In this document: positions 18,213 through 27,283 of the stretch, piece after piece
How positions within the stretch are numbered: the stretch's first letter is position 1
Layout of the letters: each line of letters opens with the position of its first letter
Assembly (NCBI RefSeq): GCF_001748285.1
Contig: NZ_BDGT01000035.1
Span: 1 to 64,000 of the forward strand
DNA length: 64,000 bases
Origin: Thermogemmatispora onikobensis
GTDB taxonomy: Bacteria; Chloroflexota; Ktedonobacteria; Ktedonobacterales; Ktedonobacteraceae
Direction: 5' to 3'
Made by a program: the position numbers and the translations under genes
Notes under the pieces: model-generated
The model's input: only the letters and a program-made list of their open reading frames with translations
Database searches by the model: none
Told to the model about the DNA's origin: nothing

Positions 18213-19418
18213 ATGAAGAAGCAGAGCATCTCGTGGCGCCTGGGCATCTTGCTATCATGCCTGGTGGTTCTGCTACAGGGCTGTCTCTGGTTTGGGGGCG
18301 GCAACAGCGAGTTCAAGCAGACCACGGTCGGGAGCCGTCAGGTGGGGGTCAATCAGAACCCGAATCTCTTCAAAGGGAAGATTTACTTCACCATCGATCA
18401 CAACTTGTGGGTACTGGATGGCCTGACCAATAGCTTGAAGCAGCTCACCAAAGGTCAGACTGTGAGCGACCCGGCGGTCTCGCCCGATGGCAAATGGATT
18501 GCCTTCACAGTGCGCTTCAAGAACTATTCCAACATCGAGTACATGTCGGTCAACGGCGGTTCCTGGCATATGCTGCTCAATGGCAATGGTCATTATTACT
18601 TTGTGCCCGGTCTGGATGTTCCCAAGGACGATTTCAAGTGGAATGCCCAGCCGCGCTGGGCACCCGACAGCAAGCACCTGCTCTTTCTGAGTGATTTCCA
18701 GAAGGAAGACTGGTATCAGTACACGCACTACGATGCGCCGGTGCTCGACCTGCAGATCTACGAGATGTCGATCGATGAGCCTAACAACTACAATGCGGTT
18801 CAGGATGTAGCTTACGCCTATGTTGGTGATGGCGGTAACAGCGATCCTAGTTTTCGCCCTGGCCATTCCGATCAGATTATCTATACCCACTATGCCTACG
18901 ACAACACACGCACGCAGCAGGTGATTCAGCTCTTCATGGAGGACCCAAACGAGATCTCTCGCAAGCCTCATGGCACCTACTATCCTGGACTGCCGGGCTT
19001 TGATCCGGGGATTGCGATCACGCCGCCTGATGTGCAGTGTATACAGCCAGCCTTCTCGCCCGATGGCAACACCATTGCCTACATCCGGCGTGACAAGGAC
19101 GGGCAGATGGGTCTCTATGTCATGCCCACTCCAGAGGGTATCACCACGAACCCGAACGATCCCGCCGTTGAAAAGAAGGCGCTCTTGCCTTACCAGCAGT
19201 CAAAGCTGCTCGTCAAGGGCCAGTTTGTCAGCCAGCCTGTTTGGTCTCCTGATGGGAAAGCGATTGCCTACTTTCTCTACTCCAATGAGGAGTTTAATAT
19301 CTGGCTCCTCAAGCTCAATTACGATCAGAAGACCAAGACCTACAGTCCCGCTGGCAGCCCGATCCAGCTCACCAGCGGTGGAGTCGATGGCGATTCTCAC
19401 CCATTCTGGACGGCATGA
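18213..19418 (+). CDS. PD40/TolB-like beta-propeller lipoprotein
   Basis: 401 residues from ATG 18213; AGAAGAAGAG lies upstream. The N-terminus is a lipoprotein signal (basic MKKQSISWR, hydrophobic core, VLLQGC) with acylated Cys24, so the protein should sit on the outer face of the membrane. The body contains repeated WD40-like/PD40 blades: LWVLDG, VSPDGKWIAF, WAPDSKHLLFLSD, FSPDGNTIAYIRRD, WSPDGKAIAYF. These repeats form a propeller in TolB and in the sensor parts of kinases. A Ser/Thr kinase gene starts 91 bases downstream, so the two could form an outside sensor and inside kinase pair, though no direct link is visible. Confidence 0.8.
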   Translation: MKKQSISWRLGILLSCLVVLLQGCLWFGGGNSEFKQTTVGSRQVGVNQNPNLFKGKIYFTIDHNLWVLDGLTNSLKQLTKGQTVSDPAVSPDGKWIAFTVRFKNYSNIEYMSVNGGSWHMLLNGNGHYYFVPGLDVPKDDFKWNAQPRWAPDSKHLLFLSDFQKEDWYQYTHYDAPVLDLQIYEMSIDEPNNYNAVQDVAYAYVGDGGNSDPSFRPGHSDQIIYTHYAYDNTRTQQVIQLFMEDPNEISRKPHGTYYPGLPGFDPGIAITPPDVQCIQPAFSPDGNTIAYIRRDKDGQMGLYVMPTPEGITTNPNDPAVEKKALLPYQQSKLLVKGQFVSQPVWSPDGKAIAYFLYSNEEFNIWLLKLNYDQKTKTYSPAGSPIQLTSGGVDGDSHPFWTA

Positions 19419-19423
19419 GTGTT

Positions 19424-19454
19424 TTGATGATATACTTACCCTACGCACTATACT
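19424..19454 (+). promoter_or_regulatory. Possible promoter of the kinase gene
   Basis: TTGATG at 19424-19429 and TATACT at 19449-19454 with a 19-base spacer. A second TATACT lies at 19431-19436. It is immediately downstream of the lipoprotein stop codon, so the kinase can be expressed separately. Confidence 0.35.
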
Positions 19455-19509
19455 GGGAACAAATAGTGATCCGTTGATATCACCTTGCCGGGGGATCTGA
19501 GGTAGAGCC

Positions 19510-20481
19510 TTGAGTCAGCTGGAAGGCACACTCATCGCGGGACGCTACGAGATTCGCGAGCACATTGCTACCGGTGGCATGGCCAGCGTCTTTAAGACCT
19601 GGGACCATCGCGTGGAGCGCATTGTGGCCATCAAGGTGCTGCGCTCTCTCGATAAGAATGATCTGCGCGCTGTGGAGCGCTTTCGCCGGGAGGCGCGCGC
19701 GGCGGCGGCCCTGGCCCACCCCAATGCGGTCACCATCTACGATTTTGTGGAGGAGGGCGGGCAGTATTTCCTGGTGATGGAGTATATTCAAGGCCCGACG
19801 CTGAAGCAGCTGATCACTCAGCGCCGCCGCCTGCAGGTGCGCGAAGCCTTTGAAATCGCCTGCCAGGTCTGCTCGGTGCTGCAGGTAGCCCACGCGCGCG
19901 GCTTTATCCACCGCGATATTAAACCTCAGAATATTATGTTGACCTGGAATGGAATCACGCCGCTGACCAACGATTTGAGCAGCGGCCTGTGGGTCAAGCT
20001 GACCGATTTCGGGATCGTGCGCGTGGCCGAGGACGCCGGATTGACCAATAGTGGCATTGTGCTCGGAACGGCTGATTATCTCTCGCCAGAGCAGGCGCGT
20101 GGTGAGACGCTGACAGCCTCCTCCGACCTGTATTCGCTCGGCGTGGTGCTTTTTGAGATGCTGGCTGGACGCCCGCCGTTTGTGGGGCCGACCGCGGTCT
20201 CGATCGCTATGCAGCATGCCTCTACCAATCCCCCGTCCCTGCGTCAGTTTAACCCCGCCTTGCCGATCAGTGTCGAGCGGGTGGTGATGCGCGCACTGGA
20301 AAAGGAGCCGGAGGAGCGTTTCCATTCGGCCATCGAGCTGCAGCAGGCCTTACGGGCTTGCTTGCGTGAGCTGATGCAGCAGGGGCATCCCGCGGTGGCC
20401 TCTCCCTGGCAGGGCCTGGCCTCCCCCGCCGGAGGCGGAGGCCCGCTCTTCCCACCGCCGCCGCAACGCCAGTATCCCTGA
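19510..20481 (+). CDS. Soluble Hanks-type Ser/Thr protein kinase
   Basis: 323 residues. The start is TTG 19510 with GAGGT a few bases before it. All kinase subdomains are present: Gly loop IATGGMASVFK, ATP-anchoring Lys in IVAIKVL (K42), catalytic loop FIHRDIKPQNIM (about 132-143), DFG at about 167, and activation segment GTADYLSPEQARGE. The tail after residue 285 is Pro/Gly-rich with no membrane helix and no PASTA or sensor domain, unlike PknB. It therefore acts in the cytoplasm and must take its signal from a partner, possibly the upstream PD40 lipoprotein. Substrates are unknown. Confidence 0.92.
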   Translation: MSQLEGTLIAGRYEIREHIATGGMASVFKTWDHRVERIVAIKVLRSLDKNDLRAVERFRREARAAAALAHPNAVTIYDFVEEGGQYFLVMEYIQGPTLKQLITQRRRLQVREAFEIACQVCSVLQVAHARGFIHRDIKPQNIMLTWNGITPLTNDLSSGLWVKLTDFGIVRVAEDAGLTNSGIVLGTADYLSPEQARGETLTASSDLYSLGVVLFEMLAGRPPFVGPTAVSIAMQHASTNPPSLRQFNPALPISVERVVMRALEKEPEERFHSAIELQQALRACLRELMQQGHPAVASPWQGLASPAGGGGPLFPPPPQRQYP

Positions 20482-20562
20482 AGAGGATTGGCCCCATCGG
20501 TATCATACTCTTAGAAGAGAACCTGGATGAGAAGGAGGGGCGCTCTCCTAAGCGCCCGCGGT

Positions 20563-20568
20563 TAGAAT
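20563..20568 (+). promoter_or_regulatory. -10 element placing ridA mRNA start at its ATG
   Basis: TAGAAT at 20563-20568 ends 6 bases before the ATG at 20575, so a start at or next to the A of the start codon is predicted, i.e. a leaderless or near-leaderless mRNA. No ribosome site precedes the ATG. A hairpin GGGCGCT/AGCGCCC (about 20538-20556) lies just upstream and may end kinase transcription. Confidence 0.4.
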
Positions 20569-20574
20569 TGCTAT

Positions 20575-20973
20575 ATGGAGCGAACAAAGGTTAGTACCGC
20601 TAGCGCACCTGCCGCCATCGGACCGTATAGCCAGGCGATCCGCTGCGGCCAGTTTATCTATACCTCTGGGCAGATTCCGCTTGATCCTGCCAGTGGCGAG
20701 CTGGTGGGCGACGATGTGGCAACCCAGACCCATCGCGTCTTACAGAATCTACAAGCCGTGCTGCAGGCTGCCGGCAGCTCTCTCTCGCGAGTGGTCAAGA
20801 CGACCGTCTTTCTGGCCCGCATGAGCGACTTTCAGGCAATGAATGCGGTCTACGCTACTTATTTCCCAGAACCGGCACCGGCGCGCTCGACGGTAGCCGT
20901 GGCTGAACTCCCGCGCCAGGCTCTGGTCGAGATCGAGTGTGTGGCGCTCGCTGAGGACCAGGCGGGAGAGTGA
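20575..20973 (+). CDS. ridA: RidA/YjgF family enamine/imine deaminase
   Basis: 132 residues, standard for this small trimeric family. RidA hydrolyses reactive enamine/imine intermediates released by PLP enzymes such as threonine dehydratase, protecting the cell. Family marks: [20 protein letters not shown], the [15 protein letters not shown] helix, and near the C-terminus [20 protein letters not shown] with the active-site Arg and Glu. Its stop overlaps the GTG of dnaA by 4 bases, an unusual pairing that implies co-expression. Confidence 0.93.
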   Translation: MERTKVSTASAPAAIGPYSQAIRCGQFIYTSGQIPLDPASGELVGDDVATQTHRVLQNLQAVLQAAGSSLSRVVKTTVFLARMSDFQAMNAVYATYFPEPAPARSTVAVAELPRQALVEIECVALAEDQAGE

Positions 20974-22532
20974 TCCGCGTGAATCCAGCCACTCTCTGGC
21001 ACAGGGCGCTCCAGCGCCTGGAGCTGTTGCCTGTCGATGTTGTGGCCAGGGTCTGGCTGCGCACTGCCCGGCTCATGCCCGTTGCTCCCACTCGCGAGTC
21101 ACCTGCCACGGCAGGAGAGAGGGAAACGCTCTCTTTCTGGCTTCTGGTTCCCGATGCTCTGGCCTCTGCTTTGATTCAGCAGCAGTGTCAACCTGCGATC
21201 GAGCAGGCCCTTGCCGAGTTAGTTCAGCAGCCGGTGACACTCAGGGTGGTGACGGCGAGTGGGGCGGCGAGTGACGCTCCCCGGGAGGCTCACGCCGATG
21301 AGGAGATGGAGATGGCCGCTATGGAGGACCGCCAGAGATCAACGGAGACGTTTGTCGCTCGACCGAGTAGAAATGACTCTCCTCCTCCTTCTCCCTACTA
21401 CGATTACGATCTGCCCAGTAAACCACCTGGGCAGGCGCTGCGTGACTCCGCCCTGGCCGAGCCGCTGGCTGGCGGAGCACCTGCCTGGGAGCAGGAGAGC
21501 GCGGGAGCAATGCCCAATCGGCTGAATCCTCGCTATACCTTCGATGCCTTCATTGTGGGCAATAGCAACCGCCTGGCTCACGCCGCTTCCTACGCTGTGG
21601 CAGAGGCCCCCGGCGAGGCCTATAATCCGCTCTTCCTGTATGGGGGGGTCGGCCTGGGAAAAACCCATCTGCTGCATGCTATTGGTCATAAGGGGGCACA
21701 GGCCGGCTTGACGGTACTCTATGTCTCGTCTGAGCAATTTACTAACGAGATCATTAATGCGATTCGTTATCGCACCACCGAGGAGTTTCGCGCGAAGTAT
21801 CGCTCCGTCGATATCCTGCTGGTCGATGACATCCAGTTTATCGCTGGCAAAGAGTCGACTGAGGAGGAGTTTTTCCATACCTTTAACAGTCTCTACGAGA
21901 TGAGCAAGCAGATCGTCATCTGCAGCGATCGCCCCCCCAAGGCTATTGTGAGCCTGGAGGAGCGACTGCGCTCACGCTTCGAATGGGGACTGATCGCCGA
22001 TATTCAGCCTCCTGATCTGGAAACGCGCATGGCGATTCTGCGTGTCAAAGCGGATATGCTGCACTATCCAGTGCCCGATGAGGTCATTGCCTATATCGCC
22101 AGTCGTGTCCAGACCAACATCCGTGAGCTGGAGGGCTGCCTCAATCGCTTGATGGCCTACCAGCAGCTGCATCGCACCGAGCTGACGCTCGATGTGGCGC
22201 GGGCGGCCATGTCATCGCTGGGCAATGGGCCGCGCGAGGTGCAGCTGAGTGGTCGACAAATTGCTCAGGCGGTGGCCGATTACTTCCGCATTCCTCTGGA
22301 GGCCATGTGTGGCAAGCAGCGCGATAAGCAGATTGTGATCCCGCGCCAGATTGCCATGTATCTGATTCGTCAGGAAACCCAGCTCTCGCTGCTGGAAATC
22401 GGCCAGCTCTTCGGTGGGCGCGACCATAGCACGGTGCTGCATGCCTGCGAGAAGATCGAACGGGCTATGCAGCTTGATCCCGGGCTGCGCCGCGATGTGG
22501 TCGCCATCCGCGAGCTGTTGCTGCCGCGCTGA
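20970..22532 (+). CDS. dnaA: Chromosomal replication initiator DnaA
   Basis: 520 residues, somewhat longer than the usual 440-480. Domain I (1-90) is divergent; domain II (about 90-190) is a disordered linker. The AAA+ core has [19 protein letters not shown] (Walker A near 226), [15 protein letters not shown] (Walker B near 283) and sensor motifs. Domain IV ends with the DnaA signature [18 protein letters not shown] near 482, which recognises DnaA boxes. GTG 20970 overlaps the ridA stop. dnaN and recF are not adjacent, and no cluster of DnaA boxes is visible in this window, so either oriC is elsewhere or this is a second DnaA. The family call is certain; its status as the sole initiator is not. 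Confidence 0.95.
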   Translation: MIRVNPATLWHRALQRLELLPVDVVARVWLRTARLMPVAPTRESPATAGERETLSFWLLVPDALASALIQQQCQPAIEQALAELVQQPVTLRVVTASGAASDAPREAHADEEMEMAAMEDRQRSTETFVARPSRNDSPPPSPYYDYDLPSKPPGQALRDSALAEPLAGGAPAWEQESAGAMPNRLNPRYTFDAFIVGNSNRLAHAASYAVAEAPGEAYNPLFLYGGVGLGKTHLLHAIGHKGAQAGLTVLYVSSEQFTNEIINAIRYRTTEEFRAKYRSVDILLVDDIQFIAGKESTEEEFFHTFNSLYEMSKQIVICSDRPPKAIVSLEERLRSRFEWGLIADIQPPDLETRMAILRVKADMLHYPVPDEVIAYIASRVQTNIRELEGCLNRLMAYQQLHRTELTLDVARAAMSSLGNGPREVQLSGRQIAQAVADYFRIPLEAMCGKQRDKQIVIPRQIAMYLIRQETQLSLLEIGQLFGGRDHSTVLHACEKIERAMQLDPGLRRDVVAIRELLLPR

Positions 22533-22612
22533 ACCAACTCGCTGGCCAACGGCCTGTTGTTCTGCCGGGAATCCTTGCTTGTGCTTTGCCGAACGTTACG
22601 GAAAGAAGATCT

Positions 22613-23410
22613 ATGCTGCCTTATACGACCTACCTGATCGATCTGGACGGCGTGGTTTACCGTGGGAACGAGCTGCTGCCAGGCGCACGCGAGTTCGTGC
22701 AGTGGCTGGAGGCCAACGGTAAAAAGTATATCTTTTTGACGAATAACTCGTTCGCTACGGGTTCACAGATTCTGGCGAAGTTGGAGCGCCTGGGTATCCC
22801 GGCCAGCCCCGAGCATTTGATGAGCGCAGGCCAGGCCGCTATGCAGAATATCGCCCGCCGCTTGCCTGGGGCGCGCGTCTACATTGTGGGAGAGCAGCCG
22901 CTCGTCGAGCTGGCACAGGAGTATGGCCTGACAGTGGTAGAGGTCGATGCGGAGGAGGCTGATGTGGTGCTGGTCGGTCTGGATCGCTTTTTCGATTATA
23001 GCAAGCTGACCTGCGCGGTGCGCATCGTGCTGGCCGGGGCCCTCTTTATTACGATCAATCGCGACCCGTTGCTGCCCATCGCCGGCGGCGGCTTCCTGCC
23101 GGGCTGCGGGACGCTGGCGGCGGCCATCGAGGCCGGTACTGGTGTGACGCCGGAGGTGGTGGGCAAACCGGAGCCAATGCTCTTGGTGGAGGCTATGGAG
23201 CGCCTGGACAGTAAGCCGGAAGAGACCGTCATGATTGGCGATGGCCTGGATGTGGATATTCTGGCCGGTCAGGCCGCCGGGACACATACGATCCTGGTGC
23301 TCTCGGGCCGCAATAGCCGCGCCGATATCGAGGTCTCTCCAATCAAGCCCGAGCACGTCTATGAAGACCTGGCCGATCTGCTGCGCCAGCTGCAGCAGGT
23401 CAAATCATGA
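22613..23410 (+). CDS. HAD-IIA (NagD/phosphoglycolate-type) phosphatase
   Basis: 265 residues from ATG 22613, which has GGAAAG at proper spacing; an upstream in-frame TTG at 22586 is less likely. HAD motifs: LIDLDGVVYRG (D10, D12), LTNNS, VGKPEPML with the motif III Lys, and MIGDGLDVDILAG (motif IV). The C2 cap between motifs II and III is typical of NagD and p-nitrophenyl phosphatase relatives that act on phosphorylated metabolites such as UMP, phosphoglycolate or glycerol phosphate. Substrate cannot be told from sequence. It lies 80 bases after dnaA. Confidence 0.88.
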   Translation: MLPYTTYLIDLDGVVYRGNELLPGAREFVQWLEANGKKYIFLTNNSFATGSQILAKLERLGIPASPEHLMSAGQAAMQNIARRLPGARVYIVGEQPLVELAQEYGLTVVEVDAEEADVVLVGLDRFFDYSKLTCAVRIVLAGALFITINRDPLLPIAGGGFLPGCGTLAAAIEAGTGVTPEVVGKPEPMLLVEAMERLDSKPEETVMIGDGLDVDILAGQAAGTHTILVLSGRNSRADIEVSPIKPEHVYEDLADLLRQLQQVKS

Positions 23411-23519
23411 CGGTTCACGCTCTTCTTCTGTTGACGATGGTCTGTGTGCAGGATTCTCTACGAACGAAGTGGAGATCCTGCTCTTCTTTTGGAGGGGAAT
23501 AGCTTCAGCTCACACGCTG

Positions 23520-23528
23520 TGCTATAAT
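23520..23528 (+). promoter_or_regulatory. Extended -10 promoter of the nuclease-methylase pair
   Basis: TGCTATAAT: TATAAT at 23523-23528 preceded by TGC. Expected start near 23535, about 30 bases before the nuclease gene. The -35 is weak. Confidence 0.6.
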
Positions 23529-23566
23529 GGTGGCATTCCGACAATTCTGCCCTGCTGAGAAAGGTC

Positions 23567-24484
23567 ATGCCTGTCCCCAATTTTCAAGAGTTTCTCTGGC
23601 CTTTGCTGGAGCTGGCTGGCGATGGCCAGGAGCATACCCTGACCGAAGCGGCTGAGCTTGTGGCCCGGCGCTTCGCTCTCAGTGAGACCGAACGCAATGA
23701 GCCGCTTCCCAGCGGGAAACAGGCCAAGTTCTGGAACCGTCTTTCGTGGGCCCGTACGTATCTGCAAAAAGCGCAGTTGCTCGCGAGCACAGGCCGCGGG
23801 CGCTTCCGCATTACCGAGCGTGGTAGGAGGGTGTTGATAGAGCGACCATCGACGCTGGATGTGGCCTACCTGAAGCGCTTCCCCGAGTTCCTGCAGTTCC
23901 TGGCTTCCTCGTCCCATAATGGGCAGTCGCCAGTTGCCGCCCAGGAGGCGCTCGATCGCTCCGGCCAGACTCCCCAGGAGCTGTTAGAGACGACCTATCA
24001 GACGCTCAAGCGCGAACTCGCTCAGGAGCTGCTCGAGCGCGTCAGGAAGAGTACCCCAGGCTTCTTCGAACGGTTGGTTTTGGATTTATTGCTGGCAATG
24101 GGCTATGGTGGCTCGCGCAAAGAGGCGGCCCAGGCGCTGGGTGGTACCGGCGATGGCGGAGTCGATGGCGTGATTTATGAGGACCGCCTGGGTCTCGATC
24201 GCATTTACGTGCAAGCCAAACGCTGGCAAGGGGCAGTTGGCAGCCCCGAAGTGCAAGCATTTGCAGGGGCTTTGATGGGCAAGAAAGCCCGTAAAGGGAT
24301 CTTTATGACGACTGGCACTTTCTCCACCGGCGCCCAAAACTATGCTCGTAGCGTTGATAATCTGAGTATTGTCTTAATCGATGGCGAGCAGATGGCCCAA
24401 TTAATGATCGATCACGGAGTGGGTGTAACTGAAGAAACGCGCTACATCTTGAAAAAGATCGATAGCGACTATTTCGAAGAGTAA
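23567..24484 (+). CDS. Mrr-type restriction endonuclease
   Basis: 305 residues. Residues 1-90 form a winged-helix Mrr N-domain (FLWPLLELAGDGQEHTLTEA; RFRITERGRRVL). Residues 165-290 are the Mrr catalytic domain of the PD-(D/E)xK fold: FFERLVLDLLLAMGYGG, the D in GTGDGGVDGVIYED near 194-202, then Q-A-K in YVQAKRW near 217, and an FAGALMGKKARKGIFMTT core. E. coli Mrr is a type IV enzyme cutting methylated DNA. Here the gene sits 9 bases before a DNA methyltransferase, which instead suggests a two-gene restriction-modification unit, or a methyl-dependent nuclease kept with a partner. Both active-site elements are present, so it should be active. Confidence 0.88.
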   Translation: MPVPNFQEFLWPLLELAGDGQEHTLTEAAELVARRFALSETERNEPLPSGKQAKFWNRLSWARTYLQKAQLLASTGRGRFRITERGRRVLIERPSTLDVAYLKRFPEFLQFLASSSHNGQSPVAAQEALDRSGQTPQELLETTYQTLKRELAQELLERVRKSTPGFFERLVLDLLLAMGYGGSRKEAAQALGGTGDGGVDGVIYEDRLGLDRIYVQAKRWQGAVGSPEVQAFAGALMGKKARKGIFMTTGTFSTGAQNYARSVDNLSIVLIDGEQMAQLMIDHGVGVTEETRYILKKIDSDYFEE

Positions 24485-24493
24485 CTTGTTGAG

Positions 24494-25759
24494 ATGCCGT
24501 GCTCGACCCAGAGAGTGGCAGCGCTGAGACGCAATTACCATCTCAGCTTTCAGGGGAACCGGCCAGAGACGCGCTATGGCTGGCTCAAGCTCACTCCTGC
24601 TCACTCGGTGACGCTGATCAAGGAGCTGCTGGCCGGGCTCCCGCCAGGCGATTCGCTGGTGCTCGATCCATTCTGCGGCACCGGCACGACAGCCCTGGCC
24701 TGCGCTGAGGAAGGGATTCCGTGCGAGACCACCGACATCAATCCCTTCCTGGTCTGGCTGGCCCAGACAAAAACCTACCCCTTCAGTCGCGCCGAAATTG
24801 AGCTGTTCATGACAGCTGCGAGCGATATCGCAGCAGAGCTGTCTCGGCCAGGGGAGGCCAGTTCCGCCTGGAGGCCGCCTCTGCATCAGATCGAAAAATG
24901 GTGGGATGTGCCCTATCTGGAAGTACTGGCTCGACTGTTCGAAGCCATTCAGAGCCGTTCAAAGGTCCTACCCAAAGCCAGCCTCAATCTCCTCCACCTG
25001 GCCTTTTGCCGCACCCTCATGGCCCACTCACAGGCTGGCCCTGGCCATCAGTCCCTCTCTTTTCGACCGGCTCCAACAAGCTACTATGCTGCTTCCCTCT
25101 TTGAAGACACCCCCTGTGCAGAGGTGCTTGCAACCTGGCTGCAAGCGACGCAGTCTCTCGCGGCAGCAGCATACTCGCCCATCAAGGTCATTCCGCGCTG
25201 TATGCTCGGCGATGCCCGCGCCTTACGTTCTTCTCTGGGGCCAGAACGCTACACGTTGGTGCTGACCTCTCCTCCCTATCCCAACCGTATCAGTTATATC
25301 CGTGAGCTGCGCCCCTACATGTATTGGCTGGGTTATCTCAAGAACGGGCGCGAGGCCGGAGAGCTGGACTGGTTAGCTATTGGAGGTACCTGGGGCTCCG
25401 CGACCAGTCAGCTCAGCCGCTGGGAACCACCACCTTCGCTGACGATTCCTTTTGATGATCTCCCCGCCCTTCTCACAAGGATTGCTGATAAGAGTCAGAT
25501 TCTGTCTAAGTACGTCCATAAATATTTCTGCGATATGTATCTACATTTTCAGGAGATCAAACAGGTTTTGCGCAGCTCTGGAAAAATTTACTATATTATA
25601 GGCAATGCAAAATTTTACGATGTAATGATCCCTGTGGAGGCTATCTTTGCTGCGATGCTGGAAGCGCAAGGCTTCTGCGAGATAGAGATTACCACCCTGC
25701 GCAAGCGTTCCTCGAAAAAGGAGCTCTTCGAGTACGTCATCTCCGCCCGCAAGCCGTAA
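24494..25759 (+). CDS. DNA methyltransferase (N4-cytosine/N6-adenine type)
   Basis: 421 residues. The SAM-binding motif I is LDPFCGTGTTALACAEEG near residue 57. The catalytic motif IV is LTSPPYPNRISYI near 258. The order motif I, about 200 residues, motif IV matches alpha-class amino-methylases, with the target-recognition region in between. SPPY is more frequent in N4-cytosine enzymes, but the methylated base cannot be decided. The gene follows the Mrr-type nuclease by 9 bases on one transcript. The ribosome site is weak, suggesting translational re-initiation. From 25540 the DNA turns AT-rich compared with its neighbours, a hint of separate history. Confidence 0.88.
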   Translation: MPCSTQRVAALRRNYHLSFQGNRPETRYGWLKLTPAHSVTLIKELLAGLPPGDSLVLDPFCGTGTTALACAEEGIPCETTDINPFLVWLAQTKTYPFSRAEIELFMTAASDIAAELSRPGEASSAWRPPLHQIEKWWDVPYLEVLARLFEAIQSRSKVLPKASLNLLHLAFCRTLMAHSQAGPGHQSLSFRPAPTSYYAASLFEDTPCAEVLATWLQATQSLAAAAYSPIKVIPRCMLGDARALRSSLGPERYTLVLTSPPYPNRISYIRELRPYMYWLGYLKNGREAGELDWLAIGGTWGSATSQLSRWEPPPSLTIPFDDLPALLTRIADKSQILSKYVHKYFCDMYLHFQEIKQVLRSSGKIYYIIGNAKFYDVMIPVEAIFAAMLEAQGFCEIEITTLRKRSSKKELFEYVISARKP

Positions 25760-25795
25760 GCCGGGAGCAGGAGAGGAGGAAGAATGGAGAGGCAC

Positions 25796-25826
25796 GATGG
25801 CCCTACCTTCGGCAAGCAGGGCCATC
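25796..25826. terminator. Hairpin between converging genes
   Basis: A 9-bp perfect stem GATGGCCCT/AGGGCCATC (25796-25804 with 25818-25826) sits between the methyltransferase and the converging acyl-CoA dehydrogenase. There is no T run on either strand, so termination would be weak or Rho-assisted. Confidence 0.4.
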
Positions 25827-25876
25827 ATGTGCTTCTCATGTGGATGGTCTGGCCGCGGCCCTTGCTCAAGAGTCTT

Positions 25877-27049
25877 TCAGTCCCAGGTGCCGAGGCGCAC
25901 GTAGCCCTTCAGCAGTGCGCGGGCGATAATATAGTGCTGAATCTCGTCCGTCCCCTCATAGATGCGCGTCACGCGCACATCGCGATACCAACGCTCGATG
26001 GGCAACTCCCTGGTATAGCCCATGCCACCGTGAATCTGGAGGGCGCGGTCGACCACGCGATTAACCATATTGGAGCCGTAGAGCTTGGCGATGCTGGCCT
26101 CGTAGCGGTTATCCTGTTTCTGATCGGCCTTCCAGGCCGCGTGCAGTGTCAGCCACTTCGTGGCCTGGATCTCCACCGCCGAATCGGCCAGCATCCACTG
26201 GATAGCCTGGCGTTCAGCGATTGGCTTACCAAAGGTGACGCGCTGGCGGGCATAATCGATGGCCATCTGCAACAGGCGCTCAGCGGTTCCGACGGCGCGA
26301 GCGGCGATCAGCCAGCGCCCCTGACCGATCCATTGCATGCCCAACGAGAAGCCCTGGCCGACCTCGCCCAGCACATGATCCTCGGGCACGCGCACGTTAT
26401 CGAAAAACAGCTCGGCTGGCGACCAGCCGCCCATAGTAGGGATGGGGCGCGAAGTCCAGCCCAGCGCACGGTCCACCAGGAAGCAGGTCACGCCGCCTTT
26501 CTGGGGAGGCTTCTCGCGGTCGGTGACGGCGAAAACCATAGCGAAGTCGGCCTCATTGCCGTTGGTGATAAAGACCTTCTGGCCGTTGATCACCCAGTGG
26601 TTGCCATCTTTGACGGCGCTCGTGCGGATCGCCGAAGGATCAGAGCCGGCTCCCGGCTCTGTGAGAGCGAAGCATGAGATGCGTTTCCCCTCGATCACTG
26701 GGATCACGTATTCTTGCTTCTGCTTCTCGTTGCTATAGTGCAAAAGAATGTTATCGACGCTGCCGCCGAAGCTGAAAGGCACAATGGTGCGTCCCAGCTC
26801 CATCTGGATGAGGGCGGTCATCACCGATCCCAGGTTAGCGCCGCCGTACTCCTCCGGCGTGTTGATACCCCAGAAACCCAGCTCCTTAGCCTTGCGCTGC
26901 AAAGCCCGGTAACGCTCCGGCTCAATCCCCGTTGGGTAGCGCCCTTCATTGCGCAGGACCTCTTGCTCCAGCGGCATCAGTTCACGCTCAACAAACTGGC
27001 GCACGGTCTGCTGAATCAGCTTTTGCTCCTCTGTCAGGGAGAAATCCAC
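25877..27049 (-). CDS. Acyl-CoA dehydrogenase
   Basis: 390 residues of the FAD-dependent acyl-CoA dehydrogenase family, oxidising acyl-CoA to 2-enoyl-CoA. I place the start at GTG 27049, since AAGGAGG lies 5 bases upstream; the ATG at 27070 is upstream of that ribosome site. Motifs: FALTEPGAGSDPSAIRTSA (FAD/substrate binding), IHGGMGYTRELPIERWYRD, and IYEGTDEIQ carrying the usual catalytic Glu. Alpha-helical N-domain, beta barrel and C-terminal helical domain are all complete. Chain-length preference is unknown. It may feed beta-oxidation or branched-chain acid breakdown. Confidence 0.93.
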   Translation of the reverse strand: MDFSLTEEQKLIQQTVRQFVERELMPLEQEVLRNEGRYPTGIEPERYRALQRKAKELGFWGINTPEEYGGANLGSVMTALIQMELGRTIVPFSFGGSVDNILLHYSNEKQKQEYVIPVIEGKRISCFALTEPGAGSDPSAIRTSAVKDGNHWVINGQKVFITNGNEADFAMVFAVTDREKPPQKGGVTCFLVDRALGWTSRPIPTMGGWSPAELFFDNVRVPEDHVLGEVGQGFSLGMQWIGQGRWLIAARAVGTAERLLQMAIDYARQRVTFGKPIAERQAIQWMLADSAVEIQATKWLTLHAAWKADQKQDNRYEASIAKLYGSNMVNRVVDRALQIHGGMGYTRELPIERWYRDVRVTRIYEGTDEIQHYIIARALLKGYVRLGTWD

Positions 27050-27106
27050 GCTGGCCTCCTTGTCGCGCACTAAGGGGACACTTCATCTCAGGTCACCCTG
27101 GCAAAG

Positions 27107-27115
27107 ATTATAGCA
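27107..27115 (-). promoter_or_regulatory. Extended -10 promoter of the acyl-CoA dehydrogenase gene
   Basis: The minus strand reads TGCTATAAT here, about 58 bases before the GTG start codon. No clear -35. Confidence 0.5.
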
Positions 27116-27283
27116 CGCAGTTCAGGAGACGGGAGGGGTAGGGACGCGGTCCGCGCAAACGGGTTCATTTCATCTTTTCCGACTGGCTGCCACTGGCGCT
27201 GGCATTGAGGGATGGCAGGGGAGCCTACCTGAATAGCAGGCGCGGGGCGTCCAGGCTCATGAAGACAAGAAAGGAGTGGCTTT

